Of a stretch of 64,000 bases of DNA, positions 35,317 to 43,956 are shown in pieces. The stretch's first letter is position 1, and every line of letters begins with the position of its first letter. The notes below the pieces were generated by a model. It made no database searches, had not been told where the DNA came from, and saw only the letters and a program-made list of their open reading frames with translations. Source of the DNA: CAZDCD01 sp964503885 (GTDB lineage: Bacteria; Bacteroidota; Bacteroidia; Bacteroidales; UBA10428). The stretch lies in NCBI GenBank assembly GCA_964503885.1, contig CAZDCD010000001.1, positions 275,646 through 339,645 of the forward strand, read 5' to 3'. Both the position numbers and the translations under genes were made by a program.

Positions 35317-35706
35317 ATGGCAAAAAAGACAGGAACATCAAAGAAAAAAGTAGTAAAGGTCGACCCGTTAGGGCAGGCGCATATCCATGCTTCGTTTAAC
35401 AATATTATCGTATCGCTGACAAACAGCCAGGGACAGGTTATTTCATGGTCATCAGCCGGTAAAATGGGATTTAGGGGATCCAAGAAGAATACACCCTACG
35501 CTGCACAGACGGCCGCTGCTGATTGTGCCAAAACAGCTTACGATCTTGGACTCCGCAAAGTCAAAGTATTTGTCAAAGGTCCGGGATCAGGAAGAGAATC
35601 GGCAATACGGACGATCCACAGCTCAGGCATTGAGGTGACTGAGATCGTTGACGTTACACCATTGCCCCATAACGGATGCAGACCTCCTGCAAGAAGAAGG
35701 GTTTAA
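35317..35706 (+). CDS. rpsK: 30S ribosomal protein S11
   Basis: 129 residues: GQAHIHASFNNIIVSLTNSQG, WSSAGKMGFRGSKKNTPYAAQ and the C-terminal DVTPLPHNGCRPPARRRV. Part of the platform near the mRNA exit and Shine-Dalgarno helix; in studied Bacteroidota the platform sequesters the anti-SD, which fits the mostly weak SD sites seen here. Confidence 0.98.
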   Translation: MAKKTGTSKKKVVKVDPLGQAHIHASFNNIIVSLTNSQGQVISWSSAGKMGFRGSKKNTPYAAQTAAADCAKTAYDLGLRKVKVFVKGPGSGRESAIRTIHSSGIEVTEIVDVTPLPHNGCRPPARRRV

Positions 35707-35739
35707 TTGAATACGAATTGTAAATTACACATTAAATAA

Positions 35740-36345
35740 ATGGCTAGATATACAGGACCTACAACGAAAATTGCACGGAAATTCGGTGATGCAATATACG
35801 GTACGGATAAATATTTTGAAAAGAAAAATTATCCTCCGGGACATCACGGCCTGAATAAAAAAAGAAGAAAACTATCTGAATACGGCTTACAGCTTAAAGA
35901 AAAACAGAAAGCCAAATACACATACGGTGTACTTGAAAAACAATTTAAAAATCTCTTCGACAGAGCACAGCGGAGTAAAGGTGTTACCGGCGAAGTGTTG
36001 CTGCAGTTGCTTGAAGCAAGACTCGACAATGTTATCTTCAGGCTTCATGTTGCGCCAACACGAAGAGCTGCAAGACAGCTTGTTTCTCACAGGCATATAA
36101 CGGTGAACGGAGATGTAGTGAATATACCCTCGTATAGCGTTAGGCCGGGAGATATCGTAGGAGTCAGGGAAAAATCAAAATCACTGGAGGCGATCACCAA
36201 TTCACTGTCAGGAAGCAGGGTCTCTTCAACGTGGCTGGAATGGGACGATAATCTCATGACAGGGAAAATGCTGAATTTGCCGGAACGTGATGAAATACCT
36301 GAAAATATTAAAGAACAATTGATCGTTGAATTATACTCCAAATAA
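35740..36345 (+). CDS. rpsD: 30S ribosomal protein S4
   Basis: 201 residues. RKFGDAIYGTDKYFEKKNYPPGHHG replaces the zinc-Cys cluster of some S4 proteins, and the S4 RNA-binding domain is LLQLLEARLDNVIFRLHVAPTRRAARQLVSHRHITVNG in the middle. Primary 16S binder. In E. coli S4 regulates the alpha operon. 21 bp before rpoA. Confidence 0.98.
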   Translation: MARYTGPTTKIARKFGDAIYGTDKYFEKKNYPPGHHGLNKKRRKLSEYGLQLKEKQKAKYTYGVLEKQFKNLFDRAQRSKGVTGEVLLQLLEARLDNVIFRLHVAPTRRAARQLVSHRHITVNGDVVNIPSYSVRPGDIVGVREKSKSLEAITNSLSGSRVSSTWLEWDDNLMTGKMLNLPERDEIPENIKEQLIVELYSK

Positions 36346-36366
36346 TTAAATAAAATATACAATTTT

Positions 36367-37359
36367 ATGGCAATATTAGCTTTTCAGAAACCCGATAAGG
36401 TTATTATGATTGAATCGGACGACCGGATTGGAAAATTCGAGTTTCGTCCTTTGGAACCGGGTTACGGAATAACTGTAGGCAATGCCCTGCGCCGGATTCT
36501 TTTATCATCACTTGAAGGGTATGCTATAACTACAATTAAGATCGACGGCGTTGAACATGAATTCTCGACCATAACAGGTGTCATTGAGGATATTACAGAA
36601 ATTATCCTGAATATCAAGCAGATACGATTCAAAAGGTTGATTGAAGATATCAGGGATGAAAAGGTTTTGGTTAAAATAACCGGACAGGAACTATTCAAAG
36701 CCGGTGACCTTAACAGATTCCTTTCCGGTTTCGAGGTGCTGAATCCCGATCTCGAAGTTTGCCATATGGAAACAGATGTTGAGCTCAACATGGAGCTTAA
36801 TATTAGCAAAGGCAGGGGGTATGTGCCTGCAGAAGAAAATAAACCTATTGATGCCGAATTTGGTGTGATCCCCATTGATGCCATTTTCACGCCAGTTAAG
36901 AACACAAAATATAGTATAGAAAACTATAGGGTTGAGCAAAAAACCGATTATGAAAAACTGGTAATTGAAATCGTTACAGATGGCTCAGTTCATCCGAAAG
37001 ATGCTCTGAAGGAAGCAGCCAAAATTCTTATTTACCATTTTATGCTTTTTTCAGATGAAAAGATCACACTCGACTCTGATGAGGCTTCTGCAAACGAGGA
37101 ATTCGATGAGGAAGTTCTTCATATGCGCCAGTTATTAAAGACCAAACTTGTTGATCTTGATCTGTCGGTTCGTGCATTGAACTGCCTGAAGGCCGCCGAA
37201 GTAGAAACACTGGGTGACCTGGTCAAATTCAATAAAAACGACCTGTTAAAATTCAGAAATTTCGGTAAGAAATCGCTTACGGAACTTGATGAATTGCTTG
37301 AAGGAATGAATCTTTCCTTTGGAATGGATGTTTCAAAATACAAGCTTGAAAAAGAATAA
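36367..37359 (+). CDS. rpoA: RNA polymerase alpha subunit
   Basis: 330 residues. The N-terminal assembly domain has FEFRPLEPGYGITVGNALRRILLSSLEG, and the C-terminal domain (about 250-320) has LDLSVRALNCLKAAEVETLGDLVKFNKNDLLKFRNFGKKSLTELDELL, the HhH fold that binds UP elements and activators. The linker EDEASANEEFDEE-type region is acidic. Cotranscribed with rplQ 45 bp downstream. Confidence 0.98.
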   Translation: MAILAFQKPDKVIMIESDDRIGKFEFRPLEPGYGITVGNALRRILLSSLEGYAITTIKIDGVEHEFSTITGVIEDITEIILNIKQIRFKRLIEDIRDEKVLVKITGQELFKAGDLNRFLSGFEVLNPDLEVCHMETDVELNMELNISKGRGYVPAEENKPIDAEFGVIPIDAIFTPVKNTKYSIENYRVEQKTDYEKLVIEIVTDGSVHPKDALKEAAKILIYHFMLFSDEKITLDSDEASANEEFDEEVLHMRQLLKTKLVDLDLSVRALNCLKAAEVETLGDLVKFNKNDLLKFRNFGKKSLTELDELLEGMNLSFGMDVSKYKLEKE

Positions 37360-37404
37360 TTATTGATGACAAGAACCTGCAAAAGGTAAAAATCAGGAAT
37401 TGAA

Positions 37405-38067
37405 ATGCGACACAGTAGAAAAGTTAATCATCTGGGAAGAACGGGCAGTCACAGGAAAGCTATGTTATCCAACATGGCGGCATCCCTTATCCTGCATAAA
37501 AGAATCAAAACCACTACCGCAAAAGCGAAAGCGCTCAGGACATATATTGAACCCTTGCTTACAAAAAGTAAAGAAGATTCAACCCATTCAAGACGTGTGG
37601 TATTTGATTATCTTCAGAATAAAATTGCCGTTTCGGAATTATTCAGGGAAATTTCGCCAAAAATTGCCGACCGTCCCGGCGGTTATACACGCATATTGAA
37701 AATCGGTAACCGGCTTGGAGACAGTGCCGAAATGAGTATCATCGAACTGGTGGATTATAACGAAAACCTGCTCGCTGCGAAACGGGGAGACACAACCAAA
37801 ACTGGGAGAAGAAGAAGAAAAGGTTTGAAGAAAAAAGCAGAGGAAACCCATGATACAAAGAAAACCAAAGCAGCAACAACTCCGGTGGAGCCTGTAATCA
37901 CGCCTGAAATCGAAGAAACAGTCCACGAACCCGAACCGGAAAATGTTGTTCCTGAAGTTGAACCGGTACCGGAAACCGAACAGGACGAATCACAGGTTAC
38001 ACCTCCTGAGAATACGGATGATGCCAAGCCTGAAGAGGATGATGACAGTAATGAACAGAAAATTTAG
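37405..38067 (+). CDS. rplQ: 50S ribosomal protein L17 with long acidic tail
   Basis: 220 residues; the L17 core is residues 1-125 (MRHSRKVNHLGRTGSHRKAM, ALRTYIEPLLTKSKEDSTHSRR, FREISPKIADRPGGYTRILK). A basic stretch (TKTGRRRRKGLKKK) and then about 70 residues rich in Glu, Pro, Thr and Asp follow; this tail is low complexity and absent from the E. coli protein. L17 lies at the tunnel exit. Last gene of the supercluster, followed by a strong terminator. Confidence 0.96.
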   Translation: MRHSRKVNHLGRTGSHRKAMLSNMAASLILHKRIKTTTAKAKALRTYIEPLLTKSKEDSTHSRRVVFDYLQNKIAVSELFREISPKIADRPGGYTRILKIGNRLGDSAEMSIIELVDYNENLLAAKRGDTTKTGRRRRKGLKKKAEETHDTKKTKAATTPVEPVITPEIEETVHEPEPENVVPEVEPVPETEQDESQVTPPENTDDAKPEEDDDSNEQKI

Positions 38068-38106
38068 AAAATAAGGAAAAAATGATTCTGTTTCTATAAC
38101 ATTGGG

Positions 38107-38139
38107 GGATAAAGAGATACATTTCTTTATCCTTTTTTT
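38107..38139 (+). terminator. Intrinsic terminator of the ribosomal supercluster
   Basis: GGATAAAGA (38107-38115) pairs perfectly with TCTTTATCC (38124-38132) around an 8-nt loop, directly followed by seven Ts. It lies 40 bases after the rplQ stop and separates the cluster from eno. Confidence 0.9.
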
Positions 38140-38183
38140 GTAACTTATAAGTAACGAAATTATAATCTTTTAAAAAAGTAATT

Positions 38184-39476
38184 ATGGGACAAATAATAGA
38201 TGTACACGCACGTGAGATCCTGGATTCACGGGGTAATCCAACCATAGAAGTTGAAGTAACCCTAGCCAGCGGATTTGTTGGCAGAGCAGCAGTACCTTCA
38301 GGAGCATCAACGGGTGAAAATGAGGCAATTGAACTGCGTGATGGAGACAAAAAAAGATACCTCGGAAAAGGTGTATTGAAAGCAGTTGAAAATGTCAATA
38401 AAACCATCTCCAAAGAAGTGATCGGAATGAATGCACTCGATCAGGTTGCAATTGACAGAAAAATGCTTCAGCTTGACGGTACCAAAACTAAAAGCAAGCT
38501 CGGGGCAAATGCCATTCTGGGGGTTTCACTGGCTGTGGCAAAAGCTGCCGCCAGTTACTGTGACATGCCTCTCTACAAGTATATTGGAGGAGTAAATGCG
38601 AAAATTTTGCCCATACCCATGATGAATATCATTAATGGAGGTTCACATTCCGATGCCCCAATAGCTTTTCAGGAGTTTATGATAAGGCCGGTAGGTGCTC
38701 CGAATTTCAGAGAAGCACTGAGAATAGGATCGGAAGTTTTTCATGCGCTCAAGAAAGTGCTTAAAGAACGCGGACTTAGCACAGCGGTTGGCGACGAAGG
38801 CGGATTTGCGCCAAATCTGAAAGGGACCGAGGATGCTCTGAATTCAATCATCAAGGCAATTGAAAATGCAGGATACAAACCCGGAAGAAAATCAGAAGGA
38901 GGTCAGGTAAGTATTGCCCTCGATCCTGCCGCATCAGAATTTTATAAGGATGGGAAATACGATTACACCAAATTCGAAGGTTCAAACGGAGTCATCAGGA
39001 CATCGGCACAACAGGTTGAATATTTCACTGAACTGATCAGCAAATATCCTATCGATTCACTGGAAGACGGTATGGCAGAAAATGATTGGGAAGGGTGGAA
39101 GCTCATTACCGAAAAACTGGGTGCCAAATGCCAGATCGTGGGAGACGATGTATTTGTTACCAATGTTGAGTTTTTGAAAAAAGGCATTGACATGGGTTGT
39201 GCCAATTCCATTCTGATTAAAGTTAACCAGATCGGCACACTCACCGAAACCCTGGATGCTATCGAAATGGCCCACCGTGCAGGGTATACTACGGTAACTT
39301 CTCACCGATCGGGCGAAACTGAAGACGCAACTATTGCCGATATTGCAGTCGCAACCAATTCGGGACAGATAAAAACAGGATCATTGAGCCGTTCTGACCG
39401 CATGGCTAAATATAACCAACTTCTGAGAATTGAAGAGGAACTGGGAGAAAATGCCATTTATGGCTATATAAAATAG
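38184..39476 (+). CDS. eno: Enolase (phosphopyruvate hydratase)
   Basis: 430 residues. Converts 2-phosphoglycerate to PEP in glycolysis, in the cytoplasm. MGQIIDVHAREILDSRGNPT is the start; the catalytic Glu lies in VGDEGGFAPN, metal ligands in IALDPAASE and SLEDGMAENDW, and the signature ILIKVNQIGTLTETL with SHRSGETEDATIADIAV closes the active site. Monocistronic between two strong terminators. Confidence 0.98.
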   Translation: MGQIIDVHAREILDSRGNPTIEVEVTLASGFVGRAAVPSGASTGENEAIELRDGDKKRYLGKGVLKAVENVNKTISKEVIGMNALDQVAIDRKMLQLDGTKTKSKLGANAILGVSLAVAKAAASYCDMPLYKYIGGVNAKILPIPMMNIINGGSHSDAPIAFQEFMIRPVGAPNFREALRIGSEVFHALKKVLKERGLSTAVGDEGGFAPNLKGTEDALNSIIKAIENAGYKPGRKSEGGQVSIALDPAASEFYKDGKYDYTKFEGSNGVIRTSAQQVEYFTELISKYPIDSLEDGMAENDWEGWKLITEKLGAKCQIVGDDVFVTNVEFLKKGIDMGCANSILIKVNQIGTLTETLDAIEMAHRAGYTTVTSHRSGETEDATIADIAVATNSGQIKTGSLSRSDRMAKYNQLLRIEEELGENAIYGYIK

Positions 39477-39506
39477 AAATGTAACTTTTTTTTTTACTAT
39501 CTTGAG

Positions 39507-39536
39507 AGCTGTCTGAATTTCAGACAGCTTTTTTTT
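39507..39536 (+). terminator. Intrinsic terminator of eno
   Basis: AGCTGTCTGA (39507-39516) pairs perfectly with TCAGACAGCT (39520-39529) around an ATT loop, followed by a run of eight Ts starting at 39529. Confidence 0.93.
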
Positions 39537-39596
39537 AGTTTTGTAAACAAGTCACTGATTTGAGTGTTTAATTATTGATAACAAATAGTAAACAAA

Positions 39597-40928
39597 ATGG
39601 CTGGACTGAAAGAAAAACTGCACGAAAAAATACTGGCATGGAGACCCAGGATCGAACGGCTGAGCGAAGAATATGGCGATGTGGTTGTGGATGTGGTCAC
39701 TGTGAATAAAATACTGGGAGGTATGCGCGGATTAAAAAGCCTCATTACCGATATTTCATACCTCGATCCCGAAGAAGGGATCCGGTACAGGGGTCACAGG
39801 CTACCTGATTTGTTTAAAGAACTGCCCAAGCCAAAAGGTTCACAGATGCCCTATGTCGAAGGTGTGATTTATCTTTTGCTGACCGGCGATATACCCACCG
39901 AAAGCGAAGTAGGTGATGTGATCGATGAGATAAAAAAACGCAGGATCTTACCCCGGTATGTTTACGAGGTTATCGATGCCTTTCCCTGCTGCAGCCATCC
40001 GATGGCCATTTTTTCAACGGCCATACTAACCTTGCACCGTGAGTCTTTTTTTGCAAAAAAATACCATGCAGGAATAAATAAACCCGATTACTGGGATCCT
40101 ACCTATGAAGATATGATGAACCTTCTGGCCAAACTCCCTGAAATAGGCACCTATATCTACGCCAAATTATATAAGGATGGCAAACGCATTCAGTCAGATC
40201 CCGATCTTGATATCGGTGCAAATTTCGCCCGTATGATGGGTATCAAAAAGCCTTATGACGATGTGTCGCGCATGCATTTCATTATTCATGCCGATCATGA
40301 AAGCGGCAATGTAAGTGCGCATACCGGCCATCTTGTTGCCAGCTCATTATCGGATATCTATCTTTCGGTATCTGCAATGATCAATGGTCTGGCGGGACCA
40401 TTGCACGGACTTGCCAACCAGGAAGTGCTCAGGTGGCTGCAGGAGATTATGGCAAAAATGGATGGCAAGATTCCCAGCGAAGAAGAAATGCGTCAGTTCG
40501 TTTGGGATACCCTGAACGCCGGACAGGTAATTCCCGGATTCGGACATGCAGTCCTCAGAAAAACCGACCCGCGGTATATGATACAACGGGAATTCAGTAT
40601 GGAGCATCTTGCGGATGACCCTTTATTTAAATATGTTGATCTTCTCTACAAGGTTGTTCCACCGATACTCAAGGAACAAGGCAAGGCAAAAAACCCATGG
40701 CCCAATGTTGATGCCCAGTCGGGTGCTATTCAATGGCATTACGGGGTGGATAAATATGAATTTTATACTGTGCTGTTTGGAATAGGACGTGCCATAGGTA
40801 TTTGTGCCAATATTGTATGGGACAGGGCATTGGGCTTTCCTCTCGAGCGGCCGAAATCATTAACCACCGAGATGCTCGAAAAAATAGTGCAATCGAAAAA
40901 AGTACACACTCAGCGCGATCTGGCCTGA
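39597..40928 (+). CDS. gltA: Citrate synthase, eukaryotic (mitochondrial-like) type
   Basis: 443 residues condensing acetyl-CoA with oxaloacetate. Active-site regions: HADHESGNVSAHTGHLVAS with the catalytic His, MNGLAGPLHGLANQEVL, PGFGHAVLRKTDPRY with the second His, and KNPWPNVDAQSGAI with the catalytic Asp. These blocks and the end ALGFPLERPKS match the mitochondrial enzyme far better than the E. coli type, so it is probably not the NADH-regulated hexameric form. Its last 19 bases overlap the convergent esterase gene. The symbol is functional, not a claim of E. coli orthology. Confidence 0.92.
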   Translation: MAGLKEKLHEKILAWRPRIERLSEEYGDVVVDVVTVNKILGGMRGLKSLITDISYLDPEEGIRYRGHRLPDLFKELPKPKGSQMPYVEGVIYLLLTGDIPTESEVGDVIDEIKKRRILPRYVYEVIDAFPCCSHPMAIFSTAILTLHRESFFAKKYHAGINKPDYWDPTYEDMMNLLAKLPEIGTYIYAKLYKDGKRIQSDPDLDIGANFARMMGIKKPYDDVSRMHFIIHADHESGNVSAHTGHLVASSLSDIYLSVSAMINGLAGPLHGLANQEVLRWLQEIMAKMDGKIPSEEEMRQFVWDTLNAGQVIPGFGHAVLRKTDPRYMIQREFSMEHLADDPLFKYVDLLYKVVPPILKEQGKAKNPWPNVDAQSGAIQWHYGVDKYEFYTVLFGIGRAIGICANIVWDRALGFPLERPKSLTTEMLEKIVQSKKVHTQRDLA

Positions 40929-42358
40929 ACGGTTTTGCCTGATCGTAATGCGTGAAAGTTATCTTCCTGTATCACTTCAGAGAAGACAGGATCGTTTTCG
41001 ATCCACGACCAGTTTTGAAAGCCATATTCAGCTGCCTTTTCAAGGGCTTTAAAGGCTATCCACGGACGGCCGGTCAATGCATTTCCCTTTGCAAGATAAT
41101 AATATGCATACCTGTTTCCCGGTGCAGCCAATACCCATAATTCGTATAAAAAAACAGCTTTACGGAATTGATTTATGCTTACGTAATCTTCCCCGAGGAG
41201 GTAAAATTCAGTTGTAAGAAAGTTCAGAAGCCTTGATGCCATCATGCTTTTGTTCCTGTTTTTTGATTTTCCCATGTTTTTCAGGATGATGATCTTAGTG
41301 CTCCACCATTGCTGAATACTGTCATTCAATAGCGGGGCCGCATTCATCATTTGAAGCGAATACATCAGTTCCTTCTGGCTATTCAGCTCCTCTTCCCGGG
41401 TGAGGTCACGTTTATGTTCGGCCTTTTGATATGCCCTGGTCTCTTCAATGCTGTCAAGTCTGTTCCTGACCAACGCAGTTTCAGGCTGATCCGGAAAATC
41501 TTCGAGAATGTAACGGTAATTTCTTGCTGCTTCAAGAATATCACCCTGTCTCAAAAATCCCTGAGCTCTGCTGACCGATCCTGAAAATTGTTCCCGGATA
41601 AAAGAAGTGTATTCAGGTAGTGATTCTTTCCCGGCATATTGCAGTTCCAGCCATTCAACAGCCGACAGGATCATTTCAGCCGAAGGCCATTGGTGGCCAA
41701 AATCTGAAGTTCTGATGGTAACTTTTACCCCATGATTTTTTAACTCTTGTTCAAGTGTAAACATTTCCTGATAATTCATATCCCTGTTCCCGACCAAACC
41801 AATATACACAAACGACAGACGTTCGCCCGGATTATTTATTAGACCGGGAAACCCGGCTCCGCAGCCGATGACTCCTGCTATGTTTCTTTTCAGCGCAATA
41901 AACGAAGCCACCCTTGATCCACCTGAAAATCCTGAAGTATACATGCGGCCCGGATCGATGGAAAATCTTTTTTCTGCATCACCCATCGTGCAATCAGCTA
42001 TTTCCATGACCTTATCCCAGGAAATTCCGTTCCTGGAATTGTTCGACGCAACCAGAATGTATCCGTATTTCCCGGCTGCAGAAAGAAAGTTCTGCAATGC
42101 CACCGAACCTCTGGCTGCAGGATCAAAAATATAGATCACCGGCCAACAGGTCATGGCAGAAAAGTCTTCCGGGAGGTACAAGGCATAACTATATTCATGG
42201 TTGGCTGTGCAAACTACAGTATCTGCAATCCGGTTCTTGTCAAAAGATAAACTGTCGCCGGTTGCAAACAGTACCTGATGAAATAGGCAAAGTAAAAAAA
42301 TCATTTCGATCCTGTTTACTGCAACTGAATGCAAAATATGTCTTCTGATTTTCTTCAT
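40910..42358 (-). CDS. Secreted alpha/beta-hydrolase with C-terminal TPR-like region
   Basis: 482 residues with an N-terminal hydrophobic export signal (about 18-33). Residues 55-260 resemble PHB-depolymerase/dienelactone-hydrolase-like esterases: YSYALYLPEDF, WPVIYIFDPAARG, and the nucleophile elbow YTSGFSGGSRVAS (GxSxG). A His in FGHQWPSAE may complete the triad. Residues 265-482 are helical and TPR-like (AARNYRYILEDFPDQP, YAYYYLAKGNALTG). Substrate unknown. The 3' end overlaps citrate synthase by 19 bp in convergent orientation. Confidence 0.75.
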   Translation of the reverse strand: MKKIRRHILHSVAVNRIEMIFLLCLFHQVLFATGDSLSFDKNRIADTVVCTANHEYSYALYLPEDFSAMTCWPVIYIFDPAARGSVALQNFLSAAGKYGYILVASNNSRNGISWDKVMEIADCTMGDAEKRFSIDPGRMYTSGFSGGSRVASFIALKRNIAGVIGCGAGFPGLINNPGERLSFVYIGLVGNRDMNYQEMFTLEQELKNHGVKVTIRTSDFGHQWPSAEMILSAVEWLELQYAGKESLPEYTSFIREQFSGSVSRAQGFLRQGDILEAARNYRYILEDFPDQPETALVRNRLDSIEETRAYQKAEHKRDLTREEELNSQKELMYSLQMMNAAPLLNDSIQQWWSTKIIILKNMGKSKNRNKSMMASRLLNFLTTEFYLLGEDYVSINQFRKAVFLYELWVLAAPGNRYAYYYLAKGNALTGRPWIAFKALEKAAEYGFQNWSWIENDPVFSEVIQEDNFHALRSGKTVQARSR

Positions 42359-42486
42359 AACCTTACAGCGGTTATTCTTTGCCTTTCCGGTATAATGACA
42401 AATAACTTACCGGTTACCCTGCTGCATAATATTCAAAAAAAAGAGTAATTTAGATAACATAACCAATCTTAATCACCCAGAAATTA

Positions 42487-43953
42487 ATGTCCGTTCGTTT
42501 GCTTATCGGCATATTGATTACCATTCAGTCCGGTTTAATGATGTCAGTTTCCCTGAATGGCACTGATCCGCAAGATTCTGTGCACAGCGAAATTCGTACA
42601 AACACAAGCATAGATTCATTGGCCGATACAACCTCCGGTTCAAACATACCCAATGACATTATTAAGAACCTTCAGGACAATTACTTCAGAATTAGTAACA
42701 TTTATATATCTGAAAACCATAAAATTACACATTTGCAGGAAATCGATGAAAATATCCTAAATCTGTCGCCCGATCTGGATTATCTTAAAATTGATTTTGA
42801 TACTGCCGGAATTACGGATTCGTTAGTACGGAATGTTCTGTATACACTAATAAAAAGGAACAGGAAGATAATCGAAGAGAACAACATATATACAGATTGT
42901 ATCATCCTTTCCGGGATAAGACCGGGTAAATACAAACTTTACCTCACATATCTTGGGACCGGTAATAAAATATTGTATTATACCGATATTTTGAGTATCA
43001 GGATAAAAGGATCGTTCTGGGCAGGCCGCACTTCATTTATGTTTTACGGTTTGGCCGCGTTGCTTTTCCTTTTCTTTTTTACACGGTTTCAAACCCAGGC
43101 TATTCGAAGGATAAGCCGCCAGTTCCGTGAACGCGATAAATTCGCCAACATGCTGATGAAGCAAAAGGAAGAGCTCTCCGTTAAAAATAAAAACATCACC
43201 GACAGCATCAATTATGCCAAACGTATTCAGTCGGCAATGATGCCTCCTGAAAAATTCTTCAAGACACTTTTCCCCCAGTCGTTTATTTTACATATCGCAA
43301 AAGATATTGTAAGCGGGGATTTTTACTGGATAAATGAAGTGGACAATATCATTTTTATAGCTGCTGTTGATTGCACCGGACATGGAGTGCCCGGAGCTTT
43401 TATGTCGATCATTGGGTTCGAACTCTTCAGGAAGCTTACGAATGTGCAAAAAATTAAACACCCTTCGGAAGTATTGAATAATCTCAATTTCGATTTTCAG
43501 AGCATATTCAGGGATATCGAAAATATCAACCTGCGTGACGGAATGGACCTGGCTTTTTGTGCCGTTGATAAGAAAAAAAGGATCCTGGAGTTTTCAGGTG
43601 CGTTCAATCCGCTGTATCTTTTGCGTAACAACTCGATAATCGAGATCAAAGCAGACAGGTATTCGATCGGTCTTGAGCCGACGGACACCGAAAAATTTGA
43701 TTTTACCAATCATATGGTTAAACTGGAAAAAGACGATGTATTTTATATTTTTTCAGACGGATATGTTGACCAGTTTGGTGGACCCGAAGGTAAAAAATAT
43801 AAATACCGCCGCTTCAGGCATTTGTTGCTTGCCCTGCATAAGTTGCCTATAGAGACCCAGCATCACCTCCTGAATAAGAGTATTATGGAATGGAAAGGAG
43901 ACCTCGAACAGGTGGATGATATACTGGTTATCGGAATAAAAGTTGATTTTTAG
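42487..43953 (+). CDS. Membrane SpoIIE/PP2C-type serine phosphatase
   Basis: 488 residues: N-terminal signal/anchor, a periplasmic region ending in a Y_Y_Y-like strand pattern (SGIRPGKYKLYLTYLG), one membrane helix at about 182-200, a short coiled coil (residues ~215-245), and a C-terminal SpoIIE phosphatase domain. Metal-binding motifs are SGDFYW, DCTGHGVPGAFMS (about residue 296) and the closing DGYVDQ and DDILVIG. Such proteins usually dephosphorylate anti-anti-sigma or similar partners; no such gene is adjacent. Its stop is 3 bp from that of the convergent hybrid kinase. Confidence 0.87.
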   Translation: MSVRLLIGILITIQSGLMMSVSLNGTDPQDSVHSEIRTNTSIDSLADTTSGSNIPNDIIKNLQDNYFRISNIYISENHKITHLQEIDENILNLSPDLDYLKIDFDTAGITDSLVRNVLYTLIKRNRKIIEENNIYTDCIILSGIRPGKYKLYLTYLGTGNKILYYTDILSIRIKGSFWAGRTSFMFYGLAALLFLFFFTRFQTQAIRRISRQFRERDKFANMLMKQKEELSVKNKNITDSINYAKRIQSAMMPPEKFFKTLFPQSFILHIAKDIVSGDFYWINEVDNIIFIAAVDCTGHGVPGAFMSIIGFELFRKLTNVQKIKHPSEVLNNLNFDFQSIFRDIENINLRDGMDLAFCAVDKKKRILEFSGAFNPLYLLRNNSIIEIKADRYSIGLEPTDTEKFDFTNHMVKLEKDDVFYIFSDGYVDQFGGPEGKKYKYRRFRHLLLALHKLPIETQHHLLNKSIMEWKGDLEQVDDILVIGIKVDF

Positions 43954-43956
43954 TAT

